A DNA stretch of 49,455 nt from Prorocentrum cordatum (Eukaryota; Sar; Dinophyceae; Prorocentrales; Prorocentraceae): NCBI GenBank assembly GCA_963575745.1, contig CAUYUJ010014546.1, forward strand, positions 110,001 through 159,455. Direction: 5' to 3'. Shown here piece after piece: positions 1 to 9,889 of the stretch. The first letter of the stretch is position 1. Every line of letters begins with the position of its first letter. A model generated the notes under the pieces. The model was not told where the DNA came from. It searched no databases and saw nothing but the letters and a program-made list of their open reading frames with translations. The position numbers and the translations under genes were made by a program.

Positions 1-367
1 CGCGCCTCCCGGTGCCGCCCGCAGCTGTCGGCGCGCCCTCCGCGGCGCTCCGGGGCTGTCACGCCGCAGCCTGCCAGCCTCGGGGTCGGAGGCGGCCGCG
101 GGTCAGCGGGGGGAGGGAGAACGGGCCAATCGGGGGCATCCAAGAAGGGGGGGGGTCGCAAATCACGGCCAGAAGCGTGTGCGTGGAGACGTACTGGCAA
201 AAAACGAAGGGGGCGATGAAATCCTGGGAAATCTCGTGGCCCCGGCCATGAGAGACCCCCTTCCAAATCATCACCCGCTTCTTGGCCGGTCCCGAGGAAA
301 ACGAAACAGCGGAAGCGCACGCGCGTGCGCGCGTCGTTGCGCGCGCCTTCCCATATCCTTCAAGAGC
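1..367. other. no supported gene
   Basis: GC-rich sequence with short ORFs on both strands that lack recognisable domains. I see no RNA gene or repeat shared with the rest of the window before about 368. Confidence 0.5.
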
Positions 368-664
368 CGACGGTTTGGTATAATTTTCAAATGTCGAATG
401 TCCCGAAAGCATACGAAAAACTGGTTTCGCAACGGGAGTGTTCAAAACAACCTGCGCTCGCGCCTTTGCGAAGTCCGGAGGAAACCAACATTTTCATCAT
501 TTTCATCAACAGCGACCAAACGTGCCCTCGCCCGCATGTCGAAATCATGCGAACGCCCTTGCGCGCGTGGTGTCGCAATAATCCCTGACAGCAGATGAGA
601 CGAAATGCGCACGCGCGTCGACGCGCGGGCATGCCGAAATCTTTCCTAAACCTTCGGTGTCGCA
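368..664 (+). repeat. diverged dispersed repeat, partial copy a
   Basis: Shares landmarks with the two copies downstream: a 'GTTCAAAACAACMTGCGCTCGC' type stretch at about 449, 'AACATTTTCATCA' at about 488, 'CATGTCGAAATC' at 536 followed by 'GAACGCCCTTGCGCGCGTG', and 'GGCATGCCGAAATCT' at about 628. It is the shortest and most diverged of the three copies. Nothing suggests that it codes for protein. Confidence 0.6.
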
Positions 665-1345
665 ATGACTTCGAAACCGACTGCCCCGAAAACTAAAAGA
701 ACAATGGTTTCACAACAAACATGTTCAAAACAACATGCGCTCGCACTCTTTCGAGCTCTCAAAAAAACCATCGGCTTGTCAACATTTTCATCAAATTATA
801 TAAAACGTGCCTTTCGCGCGCGCATGTCGAAATCCTTCGAATGCCCTTGTGCGCGTGTTGGGGGGGAACGACCCATGCCAAAGAATACCATGCGGGCCGC
901 GCGCGCGTCGACCGCGCGCACATGTCGAAATAATTTCATAACCTTCATCACCGAAGCGAGGACACCGTCATCGTCATCGGCGTCGTCAGCATCGGCGCCG
1001 CCATTGCCCTTGCGCCGTCATTTTCCTCTTTTTTAACAACATGGCCACTATCATCCTCATCGTGTTCCGTTGCCGACGTCGCCATGATACCGCTCCTGCC
1101 CGAATCAACGACTCGCACTGAATTGTTCACGCGTCAGCGCGGCCTGCGAAACGCGTTCGGATATTCCCGACGGCCATCGCGACCACGGCAATGCTGGTCG
1201 CGCCAAACTAGCAGGCCGCTCGCCGTGCGAGCCTGCGAGCGCCAGCGCGGCCGCAGCGACGCACCAGTCAGCGCCAAGCAGCCATCGCAATCGCCGCCGC
1301 GTGGGTTTTGCAAAGCAAATTGCGGGTAGGTGGATGGGGTGATTG
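640..1345 (+). repeat. diverged dispersed repeat, copy b
   Basis: Matches 1782-2545 in collinear blocks: the 'CATGTCGAAAT' block (823 versus 1984), a run of G's followed by 'CCATG', a GTC/ATC-rich stretch ('GGACACC', then 'CATCGGCGCC'), 'CGCCATGATACCGC' (1079 versus 2284), 'CGCGTCAGCG' and 'GGTCGCGCCAAACTAGC' (1196 versus 2398), then 'CGTGTGGGTTTT'-like sequence. Spacing between copies is about 1.14-1.2 kb. Many substitutions indicate an old duplication. Confidence 0.7.
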
Positions 1346-1781
1346 TGCGAGCATGGGAGGTGGTCGCGCGTGAGGATGTCAAAATCAATTGCACAATGGG
1401 TGGCGTGATTGCGCGAGCAATGGAACTGACAACTTCAATTTCGGCAGGGTGACTTGCACCACTCAATTTGCACCACGTAGCTTGCACAACATACAACTAA
1501 ACGCATCGATTGCACCACGTATGTTGCACAACACATATTGCACCACATAGCGCGCGCCATGGAATGCACCACTTGCATCACATATATTCTCCTTTCTATG
1601 ATTTTGCCCCATCATTCATTCTACATACGAGCTCATATGATCCCACCCGAACCGGTCTCGACGCCGCCCTCATCCATTGCAACGGTGTACTATGCGTGCA
1701 CACTCGTTTAACAATAAGCACCCACTTTCCAACATCCGTAGCGACATATGAAGCGAAATTCACGCTCGCATCGACGCGCAC
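1346..1781. other. no gene seen; short CACCAC/TTGCAC repetition
   Basis: AT-richer spacer between the two repeat copies. At 1451-1575 a loose iteration of 'TTGCACCAC' with variants is visible. No coding potential is recognised. Confidence 0.5.
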
Positions 1782-2148
1782 GCATGCCGGAATCTCTCAA
1801 ACACCTTCTGTTTCGTAGGGAATCCAAGACCGAATGTCCCGAACACATATTAAAGCACATGGCTTTGAAACATCAGGTTTCAAAAAAAAGCTGCGCGCGC
1901 TTCTGAATATTCTAAAGCAAGCCATGCTTCCTCTTTACGAAACATGTCCATCACATGCGATCGAACGGGTCTCTCGCGCGCGCATGTCGAAATGATTCGA
2001 ACGCCCTTGCGCGCGCGCTGGGGGGGCACAGTCCATGTCAAATGATACCATGCGCACCGCTCGCGCGCGTCGGTCGCGCGCGCCTGTTGCATCCAAAACC
2101 TCCACCACCGACGCCAGGACACCATCATCATCATCATCATCATCATCG

Positions 2149-2183
<35 letters not shown>

Positions 2184-2545
2184 GGCGTGATCAACATCGG
2201 CGCCGTCATCTGCCTTGCCGTCGTCTTCTTCATCATCGTCACCATTATCTCTACAAATCATCGTGTCTACCGTTGTCAACTTCGCCATGATACCGCGACC
2301 GCCCAAGTCACCGACTCGCGCTGAGGTGCCCGCGCGTCAGCGTGGCCTGCGAGACGCGATGGGAAATGCCCAGCGGTCAGTGCCACCGTGGCCGCGTCGG
2401 TCGCGCCAAACTAGCTGACCGCTGTGCGCACGAGCATGCGCGGCCGCAGAGATGTACGAGCCAGTGTCAAGCACTCATCACAATCATCACCGTGTGGGTT
2501 TTCCAAACCAAAGCACAGGTGGGTGGGTGGGATGCTTGCGAGAGC
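1782..2545 (+). repeat. diverged dispersed repeat, copy c, with ATC microsatellite
   Basis: The second long copy of the repeat described at 640-1345. It carries an expanded (ATC)n tract at about 2118-2187 where copy b has only a short GTC/ATC-rich stretch. The His/Met/Asp homopolymer ORFs here are translations of that tract, not genes. Confidence 0.7.
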
Positions 2546-2792
2546 AGTGGCGGTGACAACTCCAAGTTTTTCACACTCGACTGCGCTACATAAATTGCAC
2601 GACGTGGACTGCTAGAAACACACTGCTTGGGGTAATACTGTATCTACGTGACCACCGTCTCTCACCGGGCATGTACGGTGGCAAACCTAACTTTGCTTTT
2701 TCAGTACGGCCACTGCCCATAAACGAAGTCGGTATATTCGTTTAGGTAGCCAGCCTGCAGGCGCGGCGATTCTCGGTTAACGTCGGTGAATC
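2546..2792. other. no feature seen
   Basis: Unique-looking spacer between the dispersed repeat and the purine tract. No domain, RNA gene or repeat recognised. Confidence 0.4.
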
Positions 2793-2799
2793 AAGGGAA

Positions 2800-2830
<31 letters not shown>

Positions 2831-3434
2831 GAGGAGGAGAAGGAGGAGGAGCAGGAGGAGACGGAGGAGGAGGAGGAAGAGGAGGAGGAGGAGAAGAGGA
2901 GGAGGAGGAGAGGAGGAGGAGGGAGGAGGAGGAGGAGGAGGGAGCAGGAATAGGAGGAGGGGAGGAGGACGAGGCGGAGAGGAGGAGGAGGAGGAGGAGG
3001 AGGAGGAGGAGGAGGAGAAGGAGGAGGAGGAGGAGAAGGAGGATGAGGAGTAGGAGGAGGAGGAGGAGGAGGAGGAGGAAGAGAAGGAGCAGGGGGAGCA
3101 GGAGGAGGGCTAGAGACCTTAGAACCAGCCCCTGGCCATGTGCCAAGCGATAGGCGCCACGCGAGCAACGAAAAGCTAGGGGAGGAGGAGGAGGAGGAGG
3201 AGGAGCAGGAGGGAGGAGGGGGTGGGGGATGGAGGGGATGAGGGTGGAGAAGGACGGGGTGGGGGGGAGGATGACAGTGGGGGGGAAGATGAAGAGGAGG
3301 AAGGAGGAGGAGGACGAGGCGGAGGAGGAGGAATAGGAGGAAAAGGATTATGAGCAGGAGGAGGAGGAGGAGGAGGAGGAAGAAAAGGATGAGGGACTGG
3401 GGAAGGAGGAGGAGGAGGAGGAGGAGGAGGAGGA
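2793..3434 (+). repeat. GGA-rich purine microsatellite
   Basis: Two blocks of (GGA)n with GGGA and GAA interruptions (about 2797-3105 and 3178-3434), separated by about 75 bp of ordinary sequence. All minus-strand Pro/Leu/Ser ORFs across it are homopolymer artefacts of the CCT strand. Confidence 0.95.
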
Positions 3435-4654
3435 CTTGAAGTGATATGGCTTAAGGGGCGCTTTAACCCCATGTGATATGGCCTGCGGCCATCTCCACCT
3501 CAGGGTTGACAAGGGGACCTGCGCCACAGCAGGCCGCCCTAGGGGTGACCGGAACTGGACCTCCCCAGAGCCCAACAACTTCTCGTTGGATCGAGGGAAG
3601 ACGCGTGGCAGACCTACGTGTCCAGTGTAATTTACTGTGCTGCATCGCGCGGCACGCGCACCCCATGCGCGCGATACCTGCAGCCAAAATTGCTTTAACA
3701 GCTTTGACGTGCCGACGTTGCAAAATGTGAGGAAGAAAGGGGACGGGGCGCGCATCCCGCGCGAAAGCGCGAAATGTCGCTTTCGCCCTGGCGCCGCGCC
3801 TGCTTGTCAGGAGAGCTGGGCTCCTGCTTGGGCGCGGCACATACTTCTCGATCGCCAATTCGTTGACGCGCGCGCGGACGAACACGTCGCTCTCGCCTTT
3901 GCGCCGCGCAGATTGCCTCCCGCCTCGCGCGCGTATCTTTCCGCGCGCGACAATTGGAGGCGCGGCCGCGCGCGAGCGGGCGGCTCGTCGTCCTCGCCCA
4001 GGCGCTGGGGACATTCCGCCTGGAACCGGCGTTCCCGCGGGGGCGCGGCGAACGTTTCGCTCGCCGAGATGCTGTACTCCCCCAAGCGCCGCGCAGCTTG
4101 TTTGTGGGAGTGTCAGAGCTGCGTCGGCCCGGCACATGCTTCGTCTTCGACGCGCTCATCGGAAAGTCGGCAGGCCGCGAAGAATTCTAGGCTAGATGGT
4201 GCTACCGCCGCAGCGCCACGCACGGATTTTATGAAGCTCCGCGCATCAATCCCAATATCAAGCTGTGCCACCGTTGACTGCTATGTCATGGGAGGGCGGG
4301 TGGGAATTTGCGGCCCTGGTGACTCTTACGACCTCGCTAACATGATCTGACATCCTACGACTCTCACCCATCCTTTCCCATGGCACTCTTTCCTTTTGCG
4401 TCCGTGGGATGCCTTAGAGGACCTTGCATCCTACCTTCGCGTGATGCGCAATCAAAACAGAGGCTATGCACATTGGAACAGGAGGAGGACCAGGGGAATG
4501 AGGACGATGACGCTGCGAAAGGAAAGAATAGGACAAATACCAGCAGCAGCAACACCAGAAGGAGCAGGAATAGCAGGAAAAGCAGGAGGATCGCTGGAAG
4601 GCGGGGAAAGGAAGGGGTGGCAACGATGATAAAGACACTGGACCCAGCGGTGTG
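3435..4654. other. no supported gene
   Basis: GC-rich sequence. A minus-strand ORF of 224 codons (3463-4137) is open but Arg/Ala-rich, with overlapping open frames on the same strand, as expected from GC content alone. No motif is recognised. The stretch 'GGGAGGGCGGGTGGGA' at 4291 recurs at 7777, which suggests a further small dispersed repeat. Confidence 0.4.
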
Positions 4655-4745
4655 GCTCGCGCTGGGGTGAGAGCACCATTCTTAACGATGGGAGCCAAAC
4701 GCCGATCCTGAAACGTGGCCAACGCTGTAGCGGGATCACCATTTT
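4655..4745 (+). repeat. dispersed repeat G, copy 1
   Basis: Roughly 90 bp matching 30519-30604 in the same orientation. It begins near 'GCGCTGGGG', passes 'GCCAAAC.CCGATCC' and ends near 'GCGGGA.CAC'. Function unknown; probably a small mobile or intronic repeat. Confidence 0.7.
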
Positions 4746-5080
4746 CAAAGACCGGGAACGTTCCGATCGAAACATATACTACGGACAGAGCATCTCTCGG
4801 CGCGGAGATCCTCACCTGCGCATCTATCTGCAAACGCGTTTCTTTCTGAGTGTTTGGGTGCACGTGGGTCGGGGTGTGAGCGGGTCTGTGTACGAAGGCT
4901 GATTCCGCGTGAACCTGCGTATGAACGCCTGGATGTGAATACGCTGTGGTGGGAAGGAGCCTGAAGATATACGGCTGAGTAGAAGAGCGCCTGCGTATGA
5001 GTGGTCTTGAGTGTGATTGGGCCGACGCATTCGTGATGGAGTCCTGCAATTCAAACGCCTCCGAGGTCCTCACAATCTGG
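4746..5080. other. no supported gene
   Basis: Mixed-composition sequence between repeat G and the tandem array. Open frames on the minus strand lack recognisable domains. Confidence 0.4.
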
Positions 5081-5905
5081 GCGCACGGGCCCGTGTCGTA
5101 CCACCTGACGGATGTCCAGGAGGATGCCCAAGTGTAGTATCTGCTACATCGCGGTGACCACGGGCTCTGGGAAGAGGCCCGTCCAATGGGGCCAACCAAG
5201 CGTTCTGCTTGAAACATCCTCAAGATCTGGGCGCGAATGGGCCCGTGAAACACCCCTGGCCGACCCCCCTGATGGCCCCTAAGTGCTAGGACTGCCACAT
5301 CGCGGTGATCATAGGGCCAAGAAAAAGAGACGCACGTACCCCGCCAACGCGGGCGTTTTGCATGATGCAGCCTCTCAATACTATCGGGAAGTGGCCCGCG
5401 AAACACCCCGAATGTCGTCCGTCCTACATCGCGACGCGCATGGGGCCCTGAAAGGACACGTCTGCTTCCAAAAACTGTCGTTTCTCATTCGATGTTCCCC
5501 CACTATGGACGCGACTGTGCCCATGAAGCGCACCTGGTCGACAAACACCCCGTGAGAAACTCAAACACCACTCATGCCTGCTACAACTGCACCGCGACGA
5601 TCCTGGGGTTTTGATAAGAAACTCGTCTACCGTCTGTCCTGTCAGAGCGGGCGTTCCGCATGAAACGTCCCCACAATCTGGGCGCAAACGGGCCCGTGAA
5701 CCACCCCTGGTCGGCCTCTCTTGGGATCCCAGCGTGCCATGCCTGCCACATCGCGACGATCATGGGGCTCCGACAAGCGACGCGTCTACCCTGCCAAAGC
5801 GGGCGTTTCACACGAGACATCTCCCACCACCTGGGTGCGAAGTGGCCCGTAGAACACCCTGGGTCGACCCCCCTGCCCCCCCAGCGGCCCTGGTTACCCC
5901 GCCCC
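5081..5905 (+). repeat. imperfect tandem repeat, about 130-160 bp, five units
   Basis: The landmark 'CACATCGCGRYGATCATGGGG' (with variants) recurs at about 5144, 5295, 5424, 5590 and 5746. Each occurrence is followed by a 'GTCTACC..GCCA..GCGGGCGTTT' block and a 'CTGGGCGCRAA..GGCCCGTGAA.CACCCC' block. Unit lengths vary between 130 and 160 bp and are not multiples of three, so the ORFs through the array are not genes. Confidence 0.75.
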
Positions 5906-5964
5906 CCTGGGTGTGGGTGCCTCAGGTGCTCTACATGGTGTGGCTGAGTGTGATTCGAAATGGT

Positions 5965-6345
5965 TAGGGGTGGGTCTATGTCTGAGTGAGTATCAGAGCG
6001 AGTGCGAATGAGTCTGAGCATGAGTGTGAGTGTGGGGGAGCCTGGGTATGAGATAATCTGAGTATACCTGAGTCTGAGCGGGCTGCGTATGAGCGAGTCT
6101 GAGTGTGAGTGTCCAGATGTGAGTGTCTGAGTGTGGAGAAGTCCGAGTATGGGTGGCCATGAGTGTGAGTGAGTCTGAGTAGGTGTGGAGCTGAATACGA
6201 TCGGGTCTGGGTGTGAGTGAGCCTGAGTACGCGTGAATCTAGGTGTGGGTGGGTCTGAGTATGCACGGTCTGAGTATGAGTGAGGCTGAATGCGAGTGTG
6301 ACCGGGTTTGAATATGGGCGGCCGAGTCTGAATGAGAGAGGGAGG
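5965..6345 (+). repeat. GAGT-type minisatellite
   Basis: Loose iteration of 'TGAGTCTGAGTGTGAG' and variants. The Thr/His/Ser-rich minus-strand ORF through it is an artefact. Confidence 0.85.
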
Positions 6346-7166
6346 ATGGAGGTGTGGAGGAGGGAGGAAGGCGGGAGTGAGTGAGGAGGCGGAGGCATCA
6401 CACTAACAACAAGAACCCCATCCTTAGGATCTTGGGGATAACGAGGCGCTGAATGAAAAGTAATGCGCGGGATAGGCGGGATAACGCTGGGACGAGGCCA
6501 GGGAGAAAGAGAGAAAGAGAGAGAGAGAGAGAGAGAGGAGAGCAATACTGTAATACTTTTTGACCGTGGACTGGCAGAGGGCGCGGGGATGGAGGCTGCA
6601 ATCAAAAGCTGGGACAACTCCCCCGCCCCTCTCGTCACCTTGGTGCCTCGGCCCCCCCCCCCCTCCCTTCCCCCCCTCCCCCCCCCTCCCCCCCCCTCCC
6701 CCTCTCCCTCCCCTCCCCCGCCCCTGCCCCGTCCCGCCCCTGCCGCGCCCCATCCCCTGCCCTCTCCTCTCCCCTCCCTTTTCCCGCGGCTGGGGTCGCG
6801 TCGGGGCTTTCTCGGGCCCCTGTTGCGCCCTGGCCGGGGCCAGCGCGGTGGAGCAGTGGAGCAGGCTGGGGGGGGTGGGGCGCAGGAGAGCGGGGCGGGA
6901 AGGCCAGCCGCGATGCGGCGTCGCCGGAGGCGAGGAGCTACGCTTCACGCCCCGCTCATCCTTCTCCTGTACCTGCTCCCAAGCGTAACTTGACCTTCTC
7001 TTTATCCTTATTCCTTATTAGAATATACTCCTACTCCCCCCTCAGGCCGGCCGATAGGGGCCGCATCTGGGTGGTCCCATCCTAACCTGTTAAAAACAAT
7101 ACAAAATCAATATTTTTCTTATTGTTTCCTCTCGACATGGACGTCCTGTCGTCCACGGCGATAATC
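6346..7166. other. no supported gene; GA and C-rich tracts
   Basis: Holds a (GA)n stretch at about 6508-6540 and a long C-rich pyrimidine tract at about 6650-6780. After the tract, 6780-6990 is GC-rich with a short open frame on each strand and no recognisable motif. From about 6990 the composition drops sharply to AT-rich. Confidence 0.5.
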
Positions 7167-7288
7167 CATTGCAAAAAATACCACAAAGAGCACACGCGCG
7201 CGTTCATGTCAGAATCCTACCGAACACCGTGTGTTTGCAAGCATTTCAACATAAAAACATCAAAAACCCGATGTTTTTTTTCACAAAA
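7167..7288 (+). repeat. direct repeat J, copy 1
   Basis: About 120 bp almost identical to 7432-7552 ('GCAAAAAATACCACAAAGAG' start, 'TTCACAAAAATG' end). The two copies are 265 bp apart in the same orientation and share only a few differences, so the duplication is recent relative to neighbouring repeats. Confidence 0.9.
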
Positions 7289-7431
7289 ATGGTACAAATT
7301 TCCCGCCCGGGCTCTCTTGCTGAAATCATAGGAAAACCATAGGAATCTTAAGAATTCTGTCAAATCCAGCGATTTCACGTCATCGCGCGGTGCACTCGCG
7401 ATGCTCTGTCATGCACCCAGGCCGCGAATCC

Positions 7432-7552
7432 TGTGCAAAAAATACCACAAAGAGCACACTCGCGCGTTCATGTCAGAATCCTACCGAACACCGTGTGTTT
7501 GCAAGCATTTCAACATAAAAACATCAAAAACCCAATGCTTTTTCACAAAAAT
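7432..7552 (+). repeat. direct repeat J, copy 2
   Basis: Second copy of repeat J. The 143 bp between the copies does not match either repeat. Confidence 0.9.
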
Positions 7553-7835
7553 GCTTTGGGGTGTCCTGTCAGACCGTCGGGCTTCCTCCGGCCACCTCTG
7601 GCTTCCTGCGGTGTACCGGGCCATTCTCGACTCGTCTGGCAATGCGTGCGCGGCATTCAACACGCGCTCGCCAGTTCCCGTCGGCAACCGCCATCGCGGC
7701 CGCATCAGCTGTACCAAACCGGCTGGCCGGTGTGACTTCGGCCCCCAGTTGTGCCAGCTTTGCTTCTTATGTTGTGGGAGGGCGGGTGGGACTGGGCATG
7801 CCATGCTTGACTCGCTCGAGCTGGCTAGCTTGACC

Positions 7836-8096
7836 CTCTTCCTACTCCTCCTCCGCCTCCGCCTCCGTCTCCTCCTCCTCCTCCTCCTCCTCCTCCGTTT
7901 CCTCCTCCGTTTCCTCCTCCGTTTCCTCCTCCGTTTCCTCCTCCGTTTCCTCCTCCGTTTCCTCCTCCGTTTCCTCCTCCGTTTCCTCCTCCGTTTCCTC
8001 CTCCTCCTCCTCCTCCTCCTCCTCCTCCTCCTCCTCCTCCTCCTCCCCCTCCCCCTCCCCCTCCGCCTCCGCTTCCGCCTCCGCCTCCGCCTCCAC

Positions 8097-8146
<50 letters not shown>

Positions 8147-8215
8147 TGTGGTTGTCGTCGTTATCCTCGTCGTCGTCGCCGTCGTCGTCCTCCTCCTCCT
8201 CTCCCCCCTCCACCT
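7836..8215 (+). repeat. compound microsatellite: CCT, 12-bp TTTCCTCCTCCG units, CGT
   Basis: A (CCT)n tract leads into about nine perfect 12-bp units 'TTTCCTCCTCCG' (7898-8000), a second CCT tract, a CCTCCG stretch, then (CGT)n from about 8097 to 8185. Leu/Arg, Val and Glu/Asp homopolymer ORFs over it are artefacts. Confidence 0.95.
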
Positions 8216-8737
8216 CTCCCTTTCCCCCTCTTGGACCCCCTCTGCACCCTCGGGGCACCCGTGACCACCCTGTAGATCTTGAGGAGGGAGGGGCCAGCCC
8301 CCAGACCCCCCGGCGAGCCGAGAACATCATGACGCTGCTTTTCCGAGGTCTATGCCTCCGGATGCCCGCTTCGTGCCCTGGGATTTGCGAAAGCAGCCCG
8401 CGGCGCCAAGTCCGAGCGTGGGGACCGAGAGCTCTCGAACCCCACGCGCTGAAAGCAAGCCAAGGCATCGGAGATCTGGGTACCGTCCGCAGCCACGGCG
8501 CAGACCCCGCTGGCTCGCGGACGGTCAACAGACACCAGCGTTTTTTGCGGGCGGGATCGACAGCACAGGAAGATGGTGCTCTCCGATCAGGAGTGGGAGA
8601 GAAAACGGGGACCATGACCAAGACTGAACGCGGAAACGTCGTGCCGATCTTGGTCACCGTCCAACCCGTTGGTCAGCATCAACTCGTCGATCATCCTCGC
8701 GAATCGGCGACGGCCGACGTGGACCATGACCAAGACA
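8216..8737. other. 3' flank of the W-repeat gene, no gene seen
   Basis: GC-rich sequence downstream of the W-repeat gene. Open frames exist on both strands but none has a recognised motif, and the longest merely continue from the adjacent microsatellite. Confidence 0.4.
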
Positions 8738-8961
8738 CCAGAGGCCCCCTAGATGGGGTCCGAGTAGATGGGTCGGTGGATCGCGCCGCATCGACAATTC
8801 ATCGGCGATGCATCGCCGATGCATCGGCGATGCGTCGGCGAGGCATCGGCGCCATCACTGTGGAGAAAACCGGGTTCCACATCGAGCCGCATCGCCGATG
8901 CATCGGCGAGGTGGCACGATCCTCCGATCCCGTCTACTCCGACCCCATCCGGGAGGCCTGG
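8738..8961. repeat. TIR family A, copy 1
   Basis: A 224-bp foldback element. Its left end ('CCAGAGGCCCCCTAGATGGGG') is the approximate inverse of its right end ('CCCCATCCGGGAGGCCTGG'). The complementarity continues inward through 'GAGTAGA..GG.TCGG.GGATCG.GCC' to palindromic 'GCATCGGCGATGC' cores at about 8808-8910. Other copies lie at 25071-25251, 35613-35783 and (truncated) 43550-43690. No internal coding capacity: MITE- or introner-like. This copy lies just downstream of the stop codon of the W-repeat gene. Confidence 0.8.
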
Positions 8962-9022
8962 ACGCACGCACCGACGAGAGCCCGCGACATCTCGGCCATG
9001 GTCTGCGCTCCTCCCCTCGGCG

Positions 9023-9343
9023 TCACCAGCTGTCAAGGGCCAGCCCCGCGGAGTCGCCGCCGCCGCCGAACGCGCCCCCCGCGCCCGCAGGGGCGGGCCC
9101 GCCGCCCGGCGGCAGCGGGCCGACGGCCACGAAGGGGCCGCCGTCCACCGACACCCAGGGGCCCTCCGCGGGCGCGGCGGCCGCCGCGCGGCGCTCTCGG
9201 GCGGCCTGCACGGCCCAGCCGCGGAAGCTGCGGCCGCCCGGGTGGCGCGCCGAGCGGCGCCACAGCGCCGCCGCCGCGCGCTCTGCCAGCGCGTCCGCGT
9301 GGCGCAGCGCCCCGGCGCAGTGGCGCCGCAGGCCGGCGTTCTC
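9023..9343 (-). CDS. W-repeat protein, terminal exon (E10)
   Basis: The 3'-terminal coding exon, 107 codons including a TGA stop at 9023-9025. It begins after a 'CCAAGAG' acceptor (AG|G) and continues the helix of the preceding exon without a break in frame. It starts with a leucine-heptad coiled coil, includes one last W-repeat ('SFRGWAVQAARE'), and ends in a Gly/Pro/Ala-rich tail with a C-terminal 'ALDSW'. The 5' site of the preceding intron is GA (CAG|GAGGGG). The frame is supported by the repeat pattern, and alternative frames in this 75% GC stretch look random. The 100-N scaffold gap begins only 12 bp upstream of the exon, inside the intron. Confidence 0.75.
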   Translation of the reverse strand, partial: ENAGLRRHCAGALRHADALAERAAAALWRRSARHPGGRSFRGWAVQAARERRAAAAAPAEGPWVSVDGGPFVAVGPLPPGGGPAPAGAGGAFGGGGDSAGLALDSW

Positions 9344-9355
9344 CTCTTGGGGGGG

Positions 9356-9455
9356 NNNNNNNNNNNNNNNNNNNNNNNNNNNNNNNNNNNNNNNNNNNNN
9401 NNNNNNNNNNNNNNNNNNNNNNNNNNNNNNNNNNNNNNNNNNNNNNNNNNNNNNN
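9356..9455. other. assembly gap (100 N)
   Basis: Exactly 100 N, the usual placeholder for a scaffold join of unknown size. It falls in the last intron of the W-repeat gene, beside a CA-rich microsatellite that probably stopped the assembly. Confidence 0.99.
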
Positions 9456-9887
<432 letters not shown>

Positions 9888-9889
9888 TC

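Noticed and set aside
2742-3755. Pro/Leu/Ser-rich minus-strand ORFs
   Set aside because: Translations of the GGA/CCT microsatellite, open in several frames at once.
3463-4137. 224-codon minus-strand ORF
   Set aside because: Arg/Ala-rich, overlapping other open frames, no motif. Expected from GC content.
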